64,000 nt of DNA from Sporosarcina ureae (GCF_002109325.1 NZ_CP015348.1:27501-91500), one strand, 5' to 3'. Shown: positions 19,831 to 28,835, counted from the first letter of the stretch. Numbers and translations are program-made. Notes: a model not told the origin generated them from the letters alone.

Positions 19831-20781
19831 ATGAATACTATAACGATTATAGGCTGCGGTACAATGGGCCACTCTATAGGATTGGCGGCTGCTTGGTCAG
19901 GTATTCCTGTTAGACTGGTTGGAATGAGCGAAAAGGATCTGGATAAAGCACGGGCTGGATTACAAAGTAAATTGGATACTATGATGGAAAACGGTCTTCT
20001 AGATGTAATTAAGATAAAAGAAATACAGAAAGCCATTGAATTCACAACTTCCTTAGAAGAGGCAGTTGTTGATTCCAGTTTCATTTTTGAAGTAATTCCT
20101 GAACAAATTGAATTAAAACGGGTATTGTATAAAAAGCTAGAGCAACTCGTCAGTAAGACAAGCATTATTGCTAGCAACACATCGGGATTTAAACCTAGTG
20201 AACTAGCTACAGAAATGAAGTATCCGAATCGATTCATCGTCACTCATTTCTGGAATCCTGCACATTTGATCCCGCTTGTAGAAGTTGTAAAGGGAGAGTA
20301 TACAGATGACGAAACGGTAGAGTCGGCAATGGAGTTACTCAGGTCGATGAATAAGAAGCCGGTACTTGTAAAAAAAGAAATCACGGGCTTTATAGGCAAT
20401 CGCCTTCAATACGCATTGTTTAGAGAAGCGCAGTATTTGTTGGACATTGGGGCAGCGTCTAAAGAAGACATAGATGCTGCAGTTACCTATAGCATCGGAC
20501 GTCGTTTGCCTGTTACCGGACCTCTAATGACAGCGGATATGGGCGGACTGGATGTGTTTTCGGCCATCTCGAATTATTTGTTTAGTGACTTGAGTGTAGC
20601 TGAGCAGTCGGGAGAAGCGGTGACTAGTCTCGTGGATGCGGGTCATTTAGGGGATAAAAGCGGACGTGGATTTTACGACTGGGATGAAAAGACTTCGCAA
20701 AAGATCAATAAAGAACGAGAACGCATGTTGATCGAATTCTTGAAGAATGATAAGAAGTTGGATGAGGAGGTAGAAAAATGA
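19831..20781 (+). CDS. 3-hydroxyacyl-CoA dehydrogenase-family oxidoreductase
   Basis: A 316-residue NAD-binding enzyme. The Rossmann motif GCGTMGHSIG is at about residues 7-16, EVIPEQIELK near 89, the SNTSGF segment (about 115-120), the HFWNPAHLIPLVEVV signature (about 134-148) with catalytic His, and the C-terminal dimerisation half with GDKSGRGFYDW. This fold covers 3-hydroxybutyryl-CoA, carnitine and L-gulonate dehydrogenases. HFWNPAHLIPLVE is closer to carnitine- or gulonate-type enzymes acting on free hydroxy acids. The ATG at 19831 follows AAAAGGAG. Its stop overlaps the SDR start. Confidence 0.85.
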   Translation: MNTITIIGCGTMGHSIGLAAAWSGIPVRLVGMSEKDLDKARAGLQSKLDTMMENGLLDVIKIKEIQKAIEFTTSLEEAVVDSSFIFEVIPEQIELKRVLYKKLEQLVSKTSIIASNTSGFKPSELATEMKYPNRFIVTHFWNPAHLIPLVEVVKGEYTDDETVESAMELLRSMNKKPVLVKKEITGFIGNRLQYALFREAQYLLDIGAASKEDIDAAVTYSIGRRLPVTGPLMTADMGGLDVFSAISNYLFSDLSVAEQSGEAVTSLVDAGHLGDKSGRGFYDWDEKTSQKINKERERMLIEFLKNDKKLDEEVEK

Positions 20782-21542
20782 GCAGCTATTTCACTGAACT
20801 TGCGGGCAAGACGATAATTGTTACCGGTGGAAGCAAAGGGATAGGAAAAGATATCGCGCGTACATTTGCGGAGCTTAAAGCGAATGTCATCGTTACTGGA
20901 CGTGATGAAGAAGTTCTTCAAAAAGCAGTATTAGAGCTGCAGGAGTTGAATCCAAGATGTATGGGGATACCGGGAGATTTAAGCAACTTATCTGTAATTC
21001 AACAACTGATCGAGACTGTCGTGACGGAGTTTGGAACGATTGACGTGTTAGTGAATAACGCGGGAGTAAATATTGCGAAGCTTGCAATGGAAGTGACTGA
21101 AGCAGATTGGGATACCGTACTTGATTTGAATTTGAAGTCGGTGTTCTTTAGCAGTCAGGCAGCCGCACGTCATATGCTGAAGCAAAACAGTGGCAAGATC
21201 ATTAATATCGCTTCACAAATGGCATTCGTAGGTTATTATAAACGTGCAGCGTATTGTGCCAGCAAAGGTGGACTTGTTCAATTGACGAAAGCGCTAGCGG
21301 TAGAGTGGGCGGAGCATGGTGTGACGGTCAATGCAGTAGCTCCTACGTTCATTGAAACTGAGTTAACAGAGAAGATGTTTGAGGATGTAGATTTTAAATC
21401 TGATGTAGAGAAACGTATACTATTAAATGGTTTGGCGAAACCGAAAGATATTTCAGGGGCGGTTCTATATTTGGCTTCTGATATGGCCGGTTTTGTTACA
21501 GGTGAAACGATTAAAGTTGACGGTGGATGGACAGCTATTTAA
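20778..21542 (+). CDS. Short-chain dehydrogenase/reductase
   Basis: A 254-residue classical SDR. TGGSKGIG (about residues 16-23) is the cofactor site, NNAG (about 91-94) the structural motif, and Ser (IASQMAF), YCASKGG (Tyr and Lys) form the catalytic set. The C-terminus ends GETIKVDGGWTAI, the usual SDR tail. It overlaps the preceding dehydrogenase gene by 4 bases (ATGA), so it is translationally coupled. It is the third oxidoreductase of the operon, which suggests sequential oxidation of a poly-hydroxylated substrate. Confidence 0.92.
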   Translation: MSSYFTELAGKTIIVTGGSKGIGKDIARTFAELKANVIVTGRDEEVLQKAVLELQELNPRCMGIPGDLSNLSVIQQLIETVVTEFGTIDVLVNNAGVNIAKLAMEVTEADWDTVLDLNLKSVFFSSQAAARHMLKQNSGKIINIASQMAFVGYYKRAAYCASKGGLVQLTKALAVEWAEHGVTVNAVAPTFIETELTEKMFEDVDFKSDVEKRILLNGLAKPKDISGAVLYLASDMAGFVTGETIKVDGGWTAI

Positions 21543-21562
21543 TGAGTGCATCATTGTAATAT

Positions 21563-21601
21563 AAAAAAGCGTCACTCGCGAGGAACCGAGTGACGCTTTT
21601 T
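21563..21601. terminator. Bidirectional terminator
   Basis: AAAAAGCGTCACTCG pairs with CGAGTGACGCTTTTT. It separates the convergent SDR (plus) and catalase (minus) genes and has T-runs on both strands. Confidence 0.93.
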
Positions 21602-21612
21602 GCTGGATATAA

Positions 21613-23676
21613 TCAGTAAATATCTCGATCCCAAAAGCGTTGTTGGGTAATTGCGAGTATATACTCGTCGTTAAATGCAGCAGTATTTTTAGCAAGCACA
21701 ATGCCTGGTCCTTTTTTCGCGTTAGATGCTGCGAATAAAGAGTTTCCGGTTTTCGCTACACTGATCGGCTTATAATGCATGAATGCTTCATTAATATAAT
21801 AGACGCTATCCGAATTGAATTTCGCTTGATTTGCTGCGTTTCCACCTACAACATACAGAGAATCGAATAGCACCGGAGCCGTGGTTGAAAATGTTTCATT
21901 GACTTGAACCTCTAGTCCATTCTTACCTCTTACCGTACCCAGTTTTTCACCAATCGTATACGTCCACACACCATACTTCGCTAAGTGTTCAATTGTGGAT
22001 TTCACTTCATCATCGTCAAAACCGTCGCCGATTAAAATGCCAACTTTCATGCTGTATGGATAGCGAGCAGTATTTTCCTGGCTCAGCGCAGGGGAGGATG
22101 CGGTCACATCCACTTGCTCGCCCGTCGGCTTGTTGACCCCTACATTATTCGCTATTGCAGTAGCCATTTCCCGATCAACGTTTGAGAACATATCCACCAC
22201 TTGTTGTCGAACACTTATACTATTCACTTTTCCTACTTCGAAGCTAAACGCGTTAATAATATGCTGCTTTTCGGGAGGCGACATACTGTTCCAGAACATT
22301 CGAGCTTGTGAAAAGTGATCTTTGAATGATTCACTCCGTGCTTGAATGACGCGGCCTTCTACTTTCTCAGCGTAATGTTCAAGACCGCCTTCTTTGGCTG
22401 TCGAAGTGGAAGGCGTGTTATTAGCGAGTGAATTTTTATGATAGCTTACTTTGCCAACATCAATCCGCTGGCGATTGAACCCATTACGCTGGTTATTATG
22501 GAACGGACATACTGCGCGGTTAATCGGAATTTCAGCGAAGTTCGGTCCGCCTAGTCGGTAGAGTTGGGTATCTAAATAAGATAGTAGCCTTCCTTGCAAG
22601 AGGGGATCGTTGGTGAAATCTATTCCAGGAACAATATTACCTGGGTGGAAGGCGGCTTGTTCGGTTTCGGCAAAGACGTTTGTGACGTTTTGATTTAATG
22701 TCATTTTTCCGATAATCTTAACAGGCACAATCTCTTCGGGCCAAATTTTGGTCGCATCGAGTATATCGAAATTAAACATAAATTCATCTTCTTCAGCAAT
22801 CATCTGCACGCCGAATTCATATTCTGCAAAATAGCCATTGTCAATACAGTCCCACAGGTCTTTACGTTGGAAGTCTGCATTTTTCCCTGCGATCTTCTGC
22901 GCTTCGTCCCATACTAATGAATGAACACCTAGTATCGGTTTCCAATGGAATTTTACGAATGTGGCTTTTCCTTCACTATTAACGAATCGGAAAGTATGAA
23001 CGCCAAAGCCCTCCATCATCCGCCAACTTCTCGGAATGGTGCGATCGGACATTTGCCACATGACCATATGGGCGGACTCCTGATTGTTTGCTACGAAATC
23101 CCAAAACGTATCATGCGCTGAAGCGGCTTGTGGCATATCCGTATCAGGTTCAGGTTTAACCGCATGAACGAGATCAGGGAACTTCATACTGTCCTGAATG
23201 AAAAATACAGGTAGGTTATTTCCTACTAAATCATAGTTACCTTCTTCTGTGTAAAACTTTACCGCGAAACCTCGAACATCTCTTGCTGTATCGACAGAAC
23301 CTAAATTACCCGCAACATTAGAAAAACGTGTGAAAACAGGAGTCTTCTTTCCGGGTTCTTGAAGAAAACCTGCTGTCGTATAATCTTTCATCGATTCATA
23401 TAACTCAAATTCGCCGTGCGCTGCATAGCCTCTCGCATGGACAACGCGTTCAGGAATTCGTTCGCGGTCAAAGTGCATGAGTTTCTCTTTTAAATGAATG
23501 CCTTCCATTAAAGTAGGTCCGCGTACACCGGCTTTTAATGATTCTTCATCATTGGATACTTTCACTCCTTGGTTCGTCGTAAACTTTTTGTCTTTGTTAT
23601 CTACTTTAAATTCATCTAACTGTTTCATTTTTTGATTTTGTTTAGGGTCCATATTTTTGTTAGTTGATTCATCCAT
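21613..23676 (-). CDS. katE: Large-subunit (clade II) catalase with DJ-1-like C-terminal domain
   Basis: A 687-residue haem catalase that breaks down hydrogen peroxide. The catalytic His lies in VVHARGYAAHGEFE (about residues 85-98), the distal Asn in GNNLPVFF, and the proximal haem Tyr in RLLSYLDTQLYRLGG (about 365). A C-terminal domain of about 150 residues beginning KVGILIGDGFDDDEV has the class I amidotransferase/DJ-1 fold seen only in large catalases; B. subtilis KatE (686) is the close match in length. The ATG at 23676 follows GGAGGAG; a longer frame upstream is not supported. Monocistronic. Confidence 0.95.
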   Translation of the reverse strand: MDESTNKNMDPKQNQKMKQLDEFKVDNKDKKFTTNQGVKVSNDEESLKAGVRGPTLMEGIHLKEKLMHFDRERIPERVVHARGYAAHGEFELYESMKDYTTAGFLQEPGKKTPVFTRFSNVAGNLGSVDTARDVRGFAVKFYTEEGNYDLVGNNLPVFFIQDSMKFPDLVHAVKPEPDTDMPQAASAHDTFWDFVANNQESAHMVMWQMSDRTIPRSWRMMEGFGVHTFRFVNSEGKATFVKFHWKPILGVHSLVWDEAQKIAGKNADFQRKDLWDCIDNGYFAEYEFGVQMIAEEDEFMFNFDILDATKIWPEEIVPVKIIGKMTLNQNVTNVFAETEQAAFHPGNIVPGIDFTNDPLLQGRLLSYLDTQLYRLGGPNFAEIPINRAVCPFHNNQRNGFNRQRIDVGKVSYHKNSLANNTPSTSTAKEGGLEHYAEKVEGRVIQARSESFKDHFSQARMFWNSMSPPEKQHIINAFSFEVGKVNSISVRQQVVDMFSNVDREMATAIANNVGVNKPTGEQVDVTASSPALSQENTARYPYSMKVGILIGDGFDDDEVKSTIEHLAKYGVWTYTIGEKLGTVRGKNGLEVQVNETFSTTAPVLFDSLYVVGGNAANQAKFNSDSVYYINEAFMHYKPISVAKTGNSLFAASNAKKGPGIVLAKNTAAFNDEYILAITQQRFWDRDIY

Positions 23677-23899
23677 CAAAAAATCTCCTCCATTACTAAT
23701 GTAAACTGCGTTATACATATAAATCTTTACTAGTGTATGTAGTATTTTAGCAAAATAGCACAAAGACTATTGATAGAGCAATTTTTAAAGCTTTCTAAGC
23801 TTCTGCATGCTTGCACGTTAGATAGTATAAGAGGTTTTATGATTATTACATGTATAAAAATATAAAGAACTTGGCGATTTAACTGAATATTATTTCCAT

Positions 23900-24064
23900 A
23901 TGGATCTGCTACATGATATATTGGATATCGTAATCAGAAGATACATACGTTTCACTAGAGATGAAAGAGAAGCAAACATTATTACAGATGAACTCTTGGC
24001 GTCTAGGTTGATGGGGGCATTTAGTACGGTCATGATCACTTTCGCTTTCATTGCAGATATCTAA
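23900..24064 (+). CDS. Possible small ORF (54 residues)
   Basis: In the 418-base gap between the catalase and amidohydrolase genes, an ATG at 23900 opens a 54-codon frame starting MDLLHDILDIVIRRYIRFTR and ending in the hydrophobic stretch LMGAFSTVMITFAFIADI. The composition looks protein-like (amphipathic start, single hydrophobic end), but there is no ribosome binding site. It may be a remnant of a longer membrane protein. Nothing else is seen in this gap apart from RBS sequence for the next gene. Confidence 0.25.
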   Translation: MDLLHDILDIVIRRYIRFTRDEREANIITDELLASRLMGAFSTVMITFAFIADI

Positions 24065-24094
24065 GTTCGAACTATATAAAGTGGAGGGGAAAAT

Positions 24095-25336
24095 ATGCAA
24101 AAGATTATAATAGAAAACGGATTAGTAATTGATGGAACAGGTTCGGAAAGTAAAGTTAATCAAATCGTAGTGATTACTGGTCAAAAAATCGAATTCATAG
24201 GAAAGAAATCCGAGTATCAAGCTACCGGAGATGAAACGATTATAGATGCACAAGGTGGAACGATTTTACCAGGCTTCATCGATACACATGTACATATGAT
24301 GATGCAATTTAGTCCTGTGGCGGAACGTTTGGCTACACCATTTTCGTTCATGTATTACCAAGCTGCGGAATATTTGAAAACTACATTACATGCGGGCATT
24401 ACGTCTGTTCGTGACGCACTTGGAGCCGATGCCGGAGTCAAAAAGGCGATAGAAGATGGATTCATTTCAGGTCCGAGAATGCAATTGAGTATCAATGCAT
24501 TGACTATTACAGGTGGACATGGCGATGGCTATACCGTTTCAGGAAATGTAATAGATATTATGCCTTCGAACTATCCGGGCATGCCGAATGGTTTATGCGA
24601 TGGTGTGGAAGAAGTACGTAAGAAAACACGCGAAATGTTGCGTGCTGGCGCAGAAGTCATTAAAGTACATGCTACAGGTGGTGTTTTGAGTGCTACTGAC
24701 CATCCGGAATTCACTCAGTTTTCATTGGAAGAACTTAAAGTGATGGTGGAAGAAGGTCACTTTAGAAAAGGAATCAAAGTAATGGCACATGCGCAAGGTG
24801 CAGAAGGAATTAAAAACGCGGTGCGCGCCGGTGTTCATTCGATTGAGCACGGAATTTTCATTGATGATGAAGCGATTGAATTAATGCTTGAAAACGGTAC
24901 GTTCCTCGTCCCGACATTATTAGCGCCAGTTGCAGTTTTAGAAACGGCGCATGAAACAGGGATGCCTGAAACGGCTGTGCAGAAATCTAAAGAAGTGATT
25001 GATCAACACGTCGCAAGTTTCACAAAAGCATATAATGCGGGCGTTAAAATCGCGATGGGTACAGATGCTGGCGTGTTCAAGCATGGTACAAACCTTCGTG
25101 AACTAGGTTTAATGGTTGATGCGGGTATGTCGCCTATGGAATCGATCATCGCTTCTACAAAAACAGCTGCGGAATGTTTAGGGTGGGAAGATCGAGTCGG
25201 TACATTGGAGACTGGAAAACTTGCGGATGTACTTGTTGTGAAAGGAAATCCTTTGGAAGATATTTATTCATTAGCTAATAATGACACGATTCAAGTAGTT
25301 ATTAAAGATGGCAAGGTAGAAAAGGATATACGGTGA
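24095..25336 (+). CDS. Amidohydrolase-superfamily metal-dependent hydrolase (Xaa-Pro dipeptidase-like)
   Basis: A 413-residue TIM-barrel metallohydrolase with the full binuclear metal set: HVH in GFIDTHVHMM (about residues 64-66), the carboxylatable Lys in EVIKVHATGG (about 189), His in MAHAQG (about 229) and EHGIF (about 249), and Asp in MGTDAG (about 326). Both ends carry the small composite beta domain (IIENGLVIDGTG and ADVLVVKGNPLED). Related enzymes cleave N-acyl or Xaa-Pro and arginine-containing dipeptides; the substrate cannot be told from sequence. The start follows GGAGGGG. Single gene. Confidence 0.9.
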   Translation: MQKIIIENGLVIDGTGSESKVNQIVVITGQKIEFIGKKSEYQATGDETIIDAQGGTILPGFIDTHVHMMMQFSPVAERLATPFSFMYYQAAEYLKTTLHAGITSVRDALGADAGVKKAIEDGFISGPRMQLSINALTITGGHGDGYTVSGNVIDIMPSNYPGMPNGLCDGVEEVRKKTREMLRAGAEVIKVHATGGVLSATDHPEFTQFSLEELKVMVEEGHFRKGIKVMAHAQGAEGIKNAVRAGVHSIEHGIFIDDEAIELMLENGTFLVPTLLAPVAVLETAHETGMPETAVQKSKEVIDQHVASFTKAYNAGVKIAMGTDAGVFKHGTNLRELGLMVDAGMSPMESIIASTKTAAECLGWEDRVGTLETGKLADVLVVKGNPLEDIYSLANNDTIQVVIKDGKVEKDIR

Positions 25337-25359
25337 TCGTTGATAAGTTCTAAATGATG

Positions 25360-25405
25360 AACACAAAAAGACTGTTTTTGAGATAAACGGTCTTTTTGTG
25401 TTTTT
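25360..25405 (+). terminator. Terminator after the amidohydrolase gene
   Basis: AACACAAAAAGAC pairs with GTCTTTTTGTGTT around an inner TGTTT/AAACG stem, and more T follow. Confidence 0.88.
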
Positions 25406-25516
25406 GAATTTATACAGAGTGTTGTCTATCCACTTGAACAAAACAACGACTTATATGATAGTAGACATAAGAACATGCGTGTACTATGGTGAATTGATTG
25501 TAAAGGGGAAATTCTT

Positions 25517-25987
25517 ATGGAAGTTGTATATGTTGCAGGTGGTTGTTTATGGGGAGTGCAAGCTTTTATCAAAACCTTGCCTGGTGTTCTACTAACAGAA
25601 GCGGGTCGAGCGAATGGATCGAGTCAAACGCTTGACGGCGAGTATGATGGTTATGCTGAATGTGTGAAAGTGGAGTTTAATCCTGTAGTTTTGACGGTTG
25701 ATAGATTAATGGAGTATGTATTTGAAATTATTGATCCATATAGTTTGAACAAACAAGGGCAGGATGTCGGCGAAAAGTATAGGACGGGCATTTATAGCGA
25801 ACAATCCGAACATTTACGTGAAGCGAATGCATTTATTCAAGCGAGACACGATGTCGATCGTATCGTGGTGGAAGTGGAACCTTTAACAAATTATATAAAG
25901 AGTGCAGACGAACATCAAGATCGGTTGGATCATTATCCAGAAGATTATTGTCATATTCCAGAGAATGTATTAAATAGGTACAAGTAG
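25517..25987 (+). CDS. msrA: Peptide-methionine (S)-S-oxide reductase, MsrA type
   Basis: A 156-residue MsrA-family protein that reduces methionine-S-sulfoxide. The active-site motif appears as AGGCLWGVQ (Cys at about residue 10), with Leu instead of the usual Phe in GCFWG. The family's YDGYAECVKVEF, QGQDVGEKYRTGIY and DYCHI segments follow, where the Glu and Tyr residues of the catalytic network are kept. There is no MsrB fusion. The stop is immediately followed by the ATG of the next gene, so the two are co-translated. Confidence 0.85.
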   Translation: MEVVYVAGGCLWGVQAFIKTLPGVLLTEAGRANGSSQTLDGEYDGYAECVKVEFNPVVLTVDRLMEYVFEIIDPYSLNKQGQDVGEKYRTGIYSEQSEHLREANAFIQARHDVDRIVVEVEPLTNYIKSADEHQDRLDHYPEDYCHIPENVLNRYK

Positions 25988-26497
25988 ATGGAGTTTACTA
26001 CGGCATTAGCTCATGTAAATAGAATGATGTATGAACCTCTTAACTTACCCATTTATTGTGTCCAAGAAGAAATGCAAAATGTGAAGTACGGTGCCGGAAC
26101 GTTTCAGTTGGCGACAAAAACTATTCGATTTAGGGTGGCGAACGTCACACCTACGAAAATTGGTCAGTTTGTGGCGTTCTGGCAAAAAGATAAACAGAAT
26201 CGAAATCAGCCGTATTCATATGAAGAGACGCCAGACTTTGTGGTCATTACGACTTTTAAAGATGATCGGCAGTTCGGTCAATTTGTTTTCCCTAGAGAAC
26301 TCCTTCTGGAACAGAATATTTTAGCGTCACCTTCTATAAAAGGGAAAATGGCTTTACGCGTCTATCCTGCCTGGGATCAGCCGACAAGCAAGCAAGCGTT
26401 GAACACACAGAAGTGGCAGTTGCCTTATTTTGTGGATATGAGTATTGCGGATCCTTTACAAAGTAGACAGGTGTTGGCGTTGTATGGTTTTGTGTAA
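25988..26497 (+). CDS. MepB-family protein
   Basis: A 169-residue cytoplasmic protein. The pattern VKYGAGTFQL, RFRVANVTPTKIGQFVAFW (about residues 48-66), FVFPRELLLEQNIL and KGKMALRVYPAWDQP is characteristic of the MepB family, named for the gene beside the mepA efflux pump of Staphylococcus aureus; its biochemical role is unknown. Here it is coupled to msrA rather than to a MATE pump. The start codon abuts the msrA stop. Confidence 0.85.
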   Translation: MEFTTALAHVNRMMYEPLNLPIYCVQEEMQNVKYGAGTFQLATKTIRFRVANVTPTKIGQFVAFWQKDKQNRNQPYSYEETPDFVVITTFKDDRQFGQFVFPRELLLEQNILASPSIKGKMALRVYPAWDQPTSKQALNTQKWQLPYFVDMSIADPLQSRQVLALYGFV

Positions 26498-26630
26498 TCA
26501 AAATTACGCGACTTATATAAGTATTTTACTTGATTTGCAGTACAAGTAGGTTGTTCTAGTGTGTGTAAATCATCCAGTTGAGTGGCTTACAAGGTAAAAT
26601 AACAATAAATTTAATACCGAATTAAAACAT

Positions 26631-26662
26631 CAAATGGCATTGGAATTAACAATGCCATTTTG
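26631..26662 (+). terminator. Possible terminator downstream of mepB
   Basis: CAAATGGCATT pairs with AATGCCATTTT about 135 bases after the mepB stop. The T-run is only four bases. The gap 26498-27066 has no gene; besides this hairpin it holds an extended -10 (TGCTATACT at 26691-26699) without a clear -35. Confidence 0.5.
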
Positions 26663-26896
26663 TCGTATGAACAGAATATAGGATTTATTATGCTATACTA
26701 TTGGTAATTTAAGTTGAGCTTTATTTTTTAACAAATGGACTATTAGTTGCTTTGTATAGGGCTATTCAACAATCCAGGTGAAAGTTACAGCCATCCCCCC
26801 CGTATTTTCTCTCTATCGTTCTTGCTTAGCCTTCACCATTCACTTTCTATGAAAATTTATTCAAATGTAACATAATATAACTATGTTAGATTCACG

Positions 26897-26933
26897 AAAA
26901 GTCTCTCTTTTATTTTGAAAGGGAGACTTTTTT
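26897..26933 (+). terminator. Orphan intrinsic terminator-like hairpin
   Basis: AAAGTCTCTCTTT pairs with AAAGGGAGACTTT, followed by a T-run. No gene precedes it within 400 bases on the plus strand. It could end an untranslated transcript from the extended -10 near 26694, or a decayed gene. Confidence 0.5.
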
Positions 26934-27011
26934 ATCTATTGTAGGTGTCATAGCTTTTGAATTTTGGGAATGAATTTGCAATCGTTGCAGAAAAACGCAT
27001 CAAAGGTTAGT

Positions 27012-27055
27012 AATAAAAAATAAGACTTTCTCCATTTTCACTGGAGGCAGTCTTA
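27012..27055 (-). terminator. Terminator of the toxin-immunity operon
   Basis: TAAGACTTTCTCCA pairs imperfectly with TGGAGGCAGTCTTA. On the minus strand the stem is followed by a T-rich run (the complement of TAATAAAAAA). It lies just past the immunity gene stop. Confidence 0.7.
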
Positions 27056-27066
27056 AATGATATAAA

Positions 27067-27603
27067 TTATTCATCGAACTTATAGAAATTATTAGCTGTA
27101 TATATTGGCCAATCCCAAAAATTAGAACCTTGTGAAATAATATATCTATCTACAAAAAGTTCCAAATTTAAATTTAGAGGTATAGATTCTAAAAAACTAC
27201 AGAGGTACAAATAGTTAGGTTGATTGTTTTTAACACTCTCCATATTGATAGATAGATAATTTTCAGATAGGTATCCTATTGGTAAGTATGGATGTTGGAC
27301 ATTTCCTGCGTTTTCTTGAATTTCATTCAAAGAAAAAAGCTCAAGCCCACCACCGATATTTATGTTATCTATTACCATTTGGAATAATTTTATTCCATTA
27401 CTATAATTTAAGAGCATTCTATAGTCTTCTGGAAATTTTACACCATTTTCTTTTTCTAAGTACAATATTTCATTATCTTCTGCAGATAAATTAAATGAGC
27501 ATATTCCTTCGTAATAATTACCTTTTTCTCCGTAAATTAAGATTTCTCCATTTGTACCTAATCGGTTCTTTAGTGTATCTAAAGATTTAGTAATAAAGTG
27601 CAA
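27067..27603 (-). CDS. SMI1/KNR4 (SUKH)-family immunity protein
   Basis: A 178-residue protein with SUKH-fold signatures: EKENGVKFPEDYRMLLNYSNG (about residues 65-85) is the classic helix-strand core, followed by LELFSLNEIQEN and YLPIGYLSENYLSINM. SUKH proteins neutralise nuclease toxins of polymorphic toxin systems, and the gene lies 20 bases downstream of an HNH toxin gene. The TTG at 27603 is chosen because GGGGGTGAT precedes it; an upstream in-frame start would overlap the toxin end. It has lower GC than the flanking core genes, typical of acquired loci. Confidence 0.85.
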   Translation of the reverse strand: MHFITKSLDTLKNRLGTNGEILIYGEKGNYYEGICSFNLSAEDNEILYLEKENGVKFPEDYRMLLNYSNGIKLFQMVIDNINIGGGLELFSLNEIQENAGNVQHPYLPIGYLSENYLSINMESVKNNQPNYLYLCSFLESIPLNLNLELFVDRYIISQGSNFWDWPIYTANNFYKFDE

Positions 27604-27623
27604 ATTATCACCCCCATAAATAT

Positions 27624-28572
27624 TTAGTAAGCACTCCACCACGGATTTAAAACTTTTTGATGTACGTTTCTTATTAGTGGAAATAAATTAGAGTTTGCAT
27701 TTGATCCACCATATTCTCTAGGGATGACATGATGGATATCGTAATCCACCCACTTCCATGGAGGATTCCCGTAAGTACCAATGTAATGTGCAATATATAT
27801 TCCTCTCTGAACACTACTATCCCAAGGAACTCTGTTCTCTTTAGGAACGACTGGCATATTGGCTTTTGTTGGACGAGCCATAGTTTTACCGTTATGAGTA
27901 TTTTTACCGATGGATATATTTTAGCTTTTTTATTTGCTAATACAGGTTTGGAGGAATCGGAAGATGTTTTTACTCCAAGTCCTGTCCAACCAGCAGTAGA
28001 TGTCGCTTTAGCCATTCTAAAATTAGTAGCTAGCACTTTATAATCCTTAGAATGTGTTTTTCCAACATATATATTAGCACCAGTCCATTCAATATCGTAA
28101 CCTGATCCACCAACTTTGGTATAAGTACCTTCTAAAGTTTTACTGTGATATAAGTGATATCCTGTCTTTATAATACTAGGCTTAGTACCAACAATACTTG
28201 TTATAGTGGATTTTAAATTGATAGTGCCGGTATTACTGTTATAAGTGTGTGTTGTAGTTATTCCTACGTGATTAAGGTTAGTAGCCATTGGAACAATCTC
28301 TTGTTTAGTTTCAGATTCTGGTAATGCGTCAGTTTCGAAGTAAGTTAATTCATCTTCATTGGTTGTTTCATAAGATTCTTGAACTGTTTCTTTAACATTA
28401 TCAAAAGATTCTTTTGAATTATTACCGTCAATTTCCAGATAGGTTGTTTCAGTTATTGTTTCTATCTCAGGGTCATAGACTATAAATTGTTCATTTCCTG
28501 TTGCTTGAGCATTAACATTTAAAAAAGAGAATGAAAATAAAATTAAAATTGATACTAAAAATAATTAACCAA
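27624..28572 (-). pseudogene. Secreted HNH-nuclease toxin gene, two frameshifts
   Basis: Reading the minus strand, an AGGGAGG site and TTG (28572) start a signal peptide (core VSILILFSFSFLNVNAQA), but the frame breaks after five codons at a T5 run (near 28556). The frame then runs open through an acidic linker and a beta-rich middle (from about 28510 to 27905). It breaks again in the A5 run of GTAAAAATACT (about 27898-27905). Restoring one base in each run gives one continuous protein of roughly 315 residues ending in an HNH domain: DIHHVIPREYGGSNANSNLF, then a final WW. It is a likely anti-bacterial DNase partnered with the SUKH gene. The gene is either inactive or carries sequencing errors. 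Confidence 0.75.
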
Positions 28573-28685
28573 TAATGTTCTATCCTCCCTTTTTTTCAAT
28601 TAATCAACATATAATAATATAACATAAGTAATTCCTGATAATTAGATATTTTGGGGAATGTCTTCTTTTTATTTTTTTGCTAAAC

Positions 28686-28835
28686 CCGAAGCCTGTTGCT
28701 TCAAACAAACTCCGTTTTTTTGCGCCTGCCGAAGGGACGTACCCCTTAAGGATTGAGGGGGTGGGGAGTTCGATTATTGGGGGTGCAGGGGAATCATTTC
28801 CCTGCTGGGTTTGGGCAAAGCCCAAGGTCTTTTCT
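28686..28835. other. Unexplained GC-rich segment in an AT-rich gap
   Basis: Within the gap 28573-28942, about 150 bases are much richer in G and C than both flanks. They contain GGATTGAGGGGGTGGGGAG, a small palindrome AGGGGAATCATTTCCCT, and the hairpin TTGGGCAAAGCCCAA at 28811-28825 followed by a T-rich run. A 73-codon minus-strand frame crosses it but lacks a credible start. It may be a remnant of plasmid or transposon non-coding DNA next to the resolvase gene; I cannot identify it. Confidence 0.4.

Noticed and set aside
28604-28825. 73-residue minus-strand frame through the GC-rich segment
   Set aside because: No ribosome binding site, proline/lysine-rich low-quality composition; better seen as non-coding.
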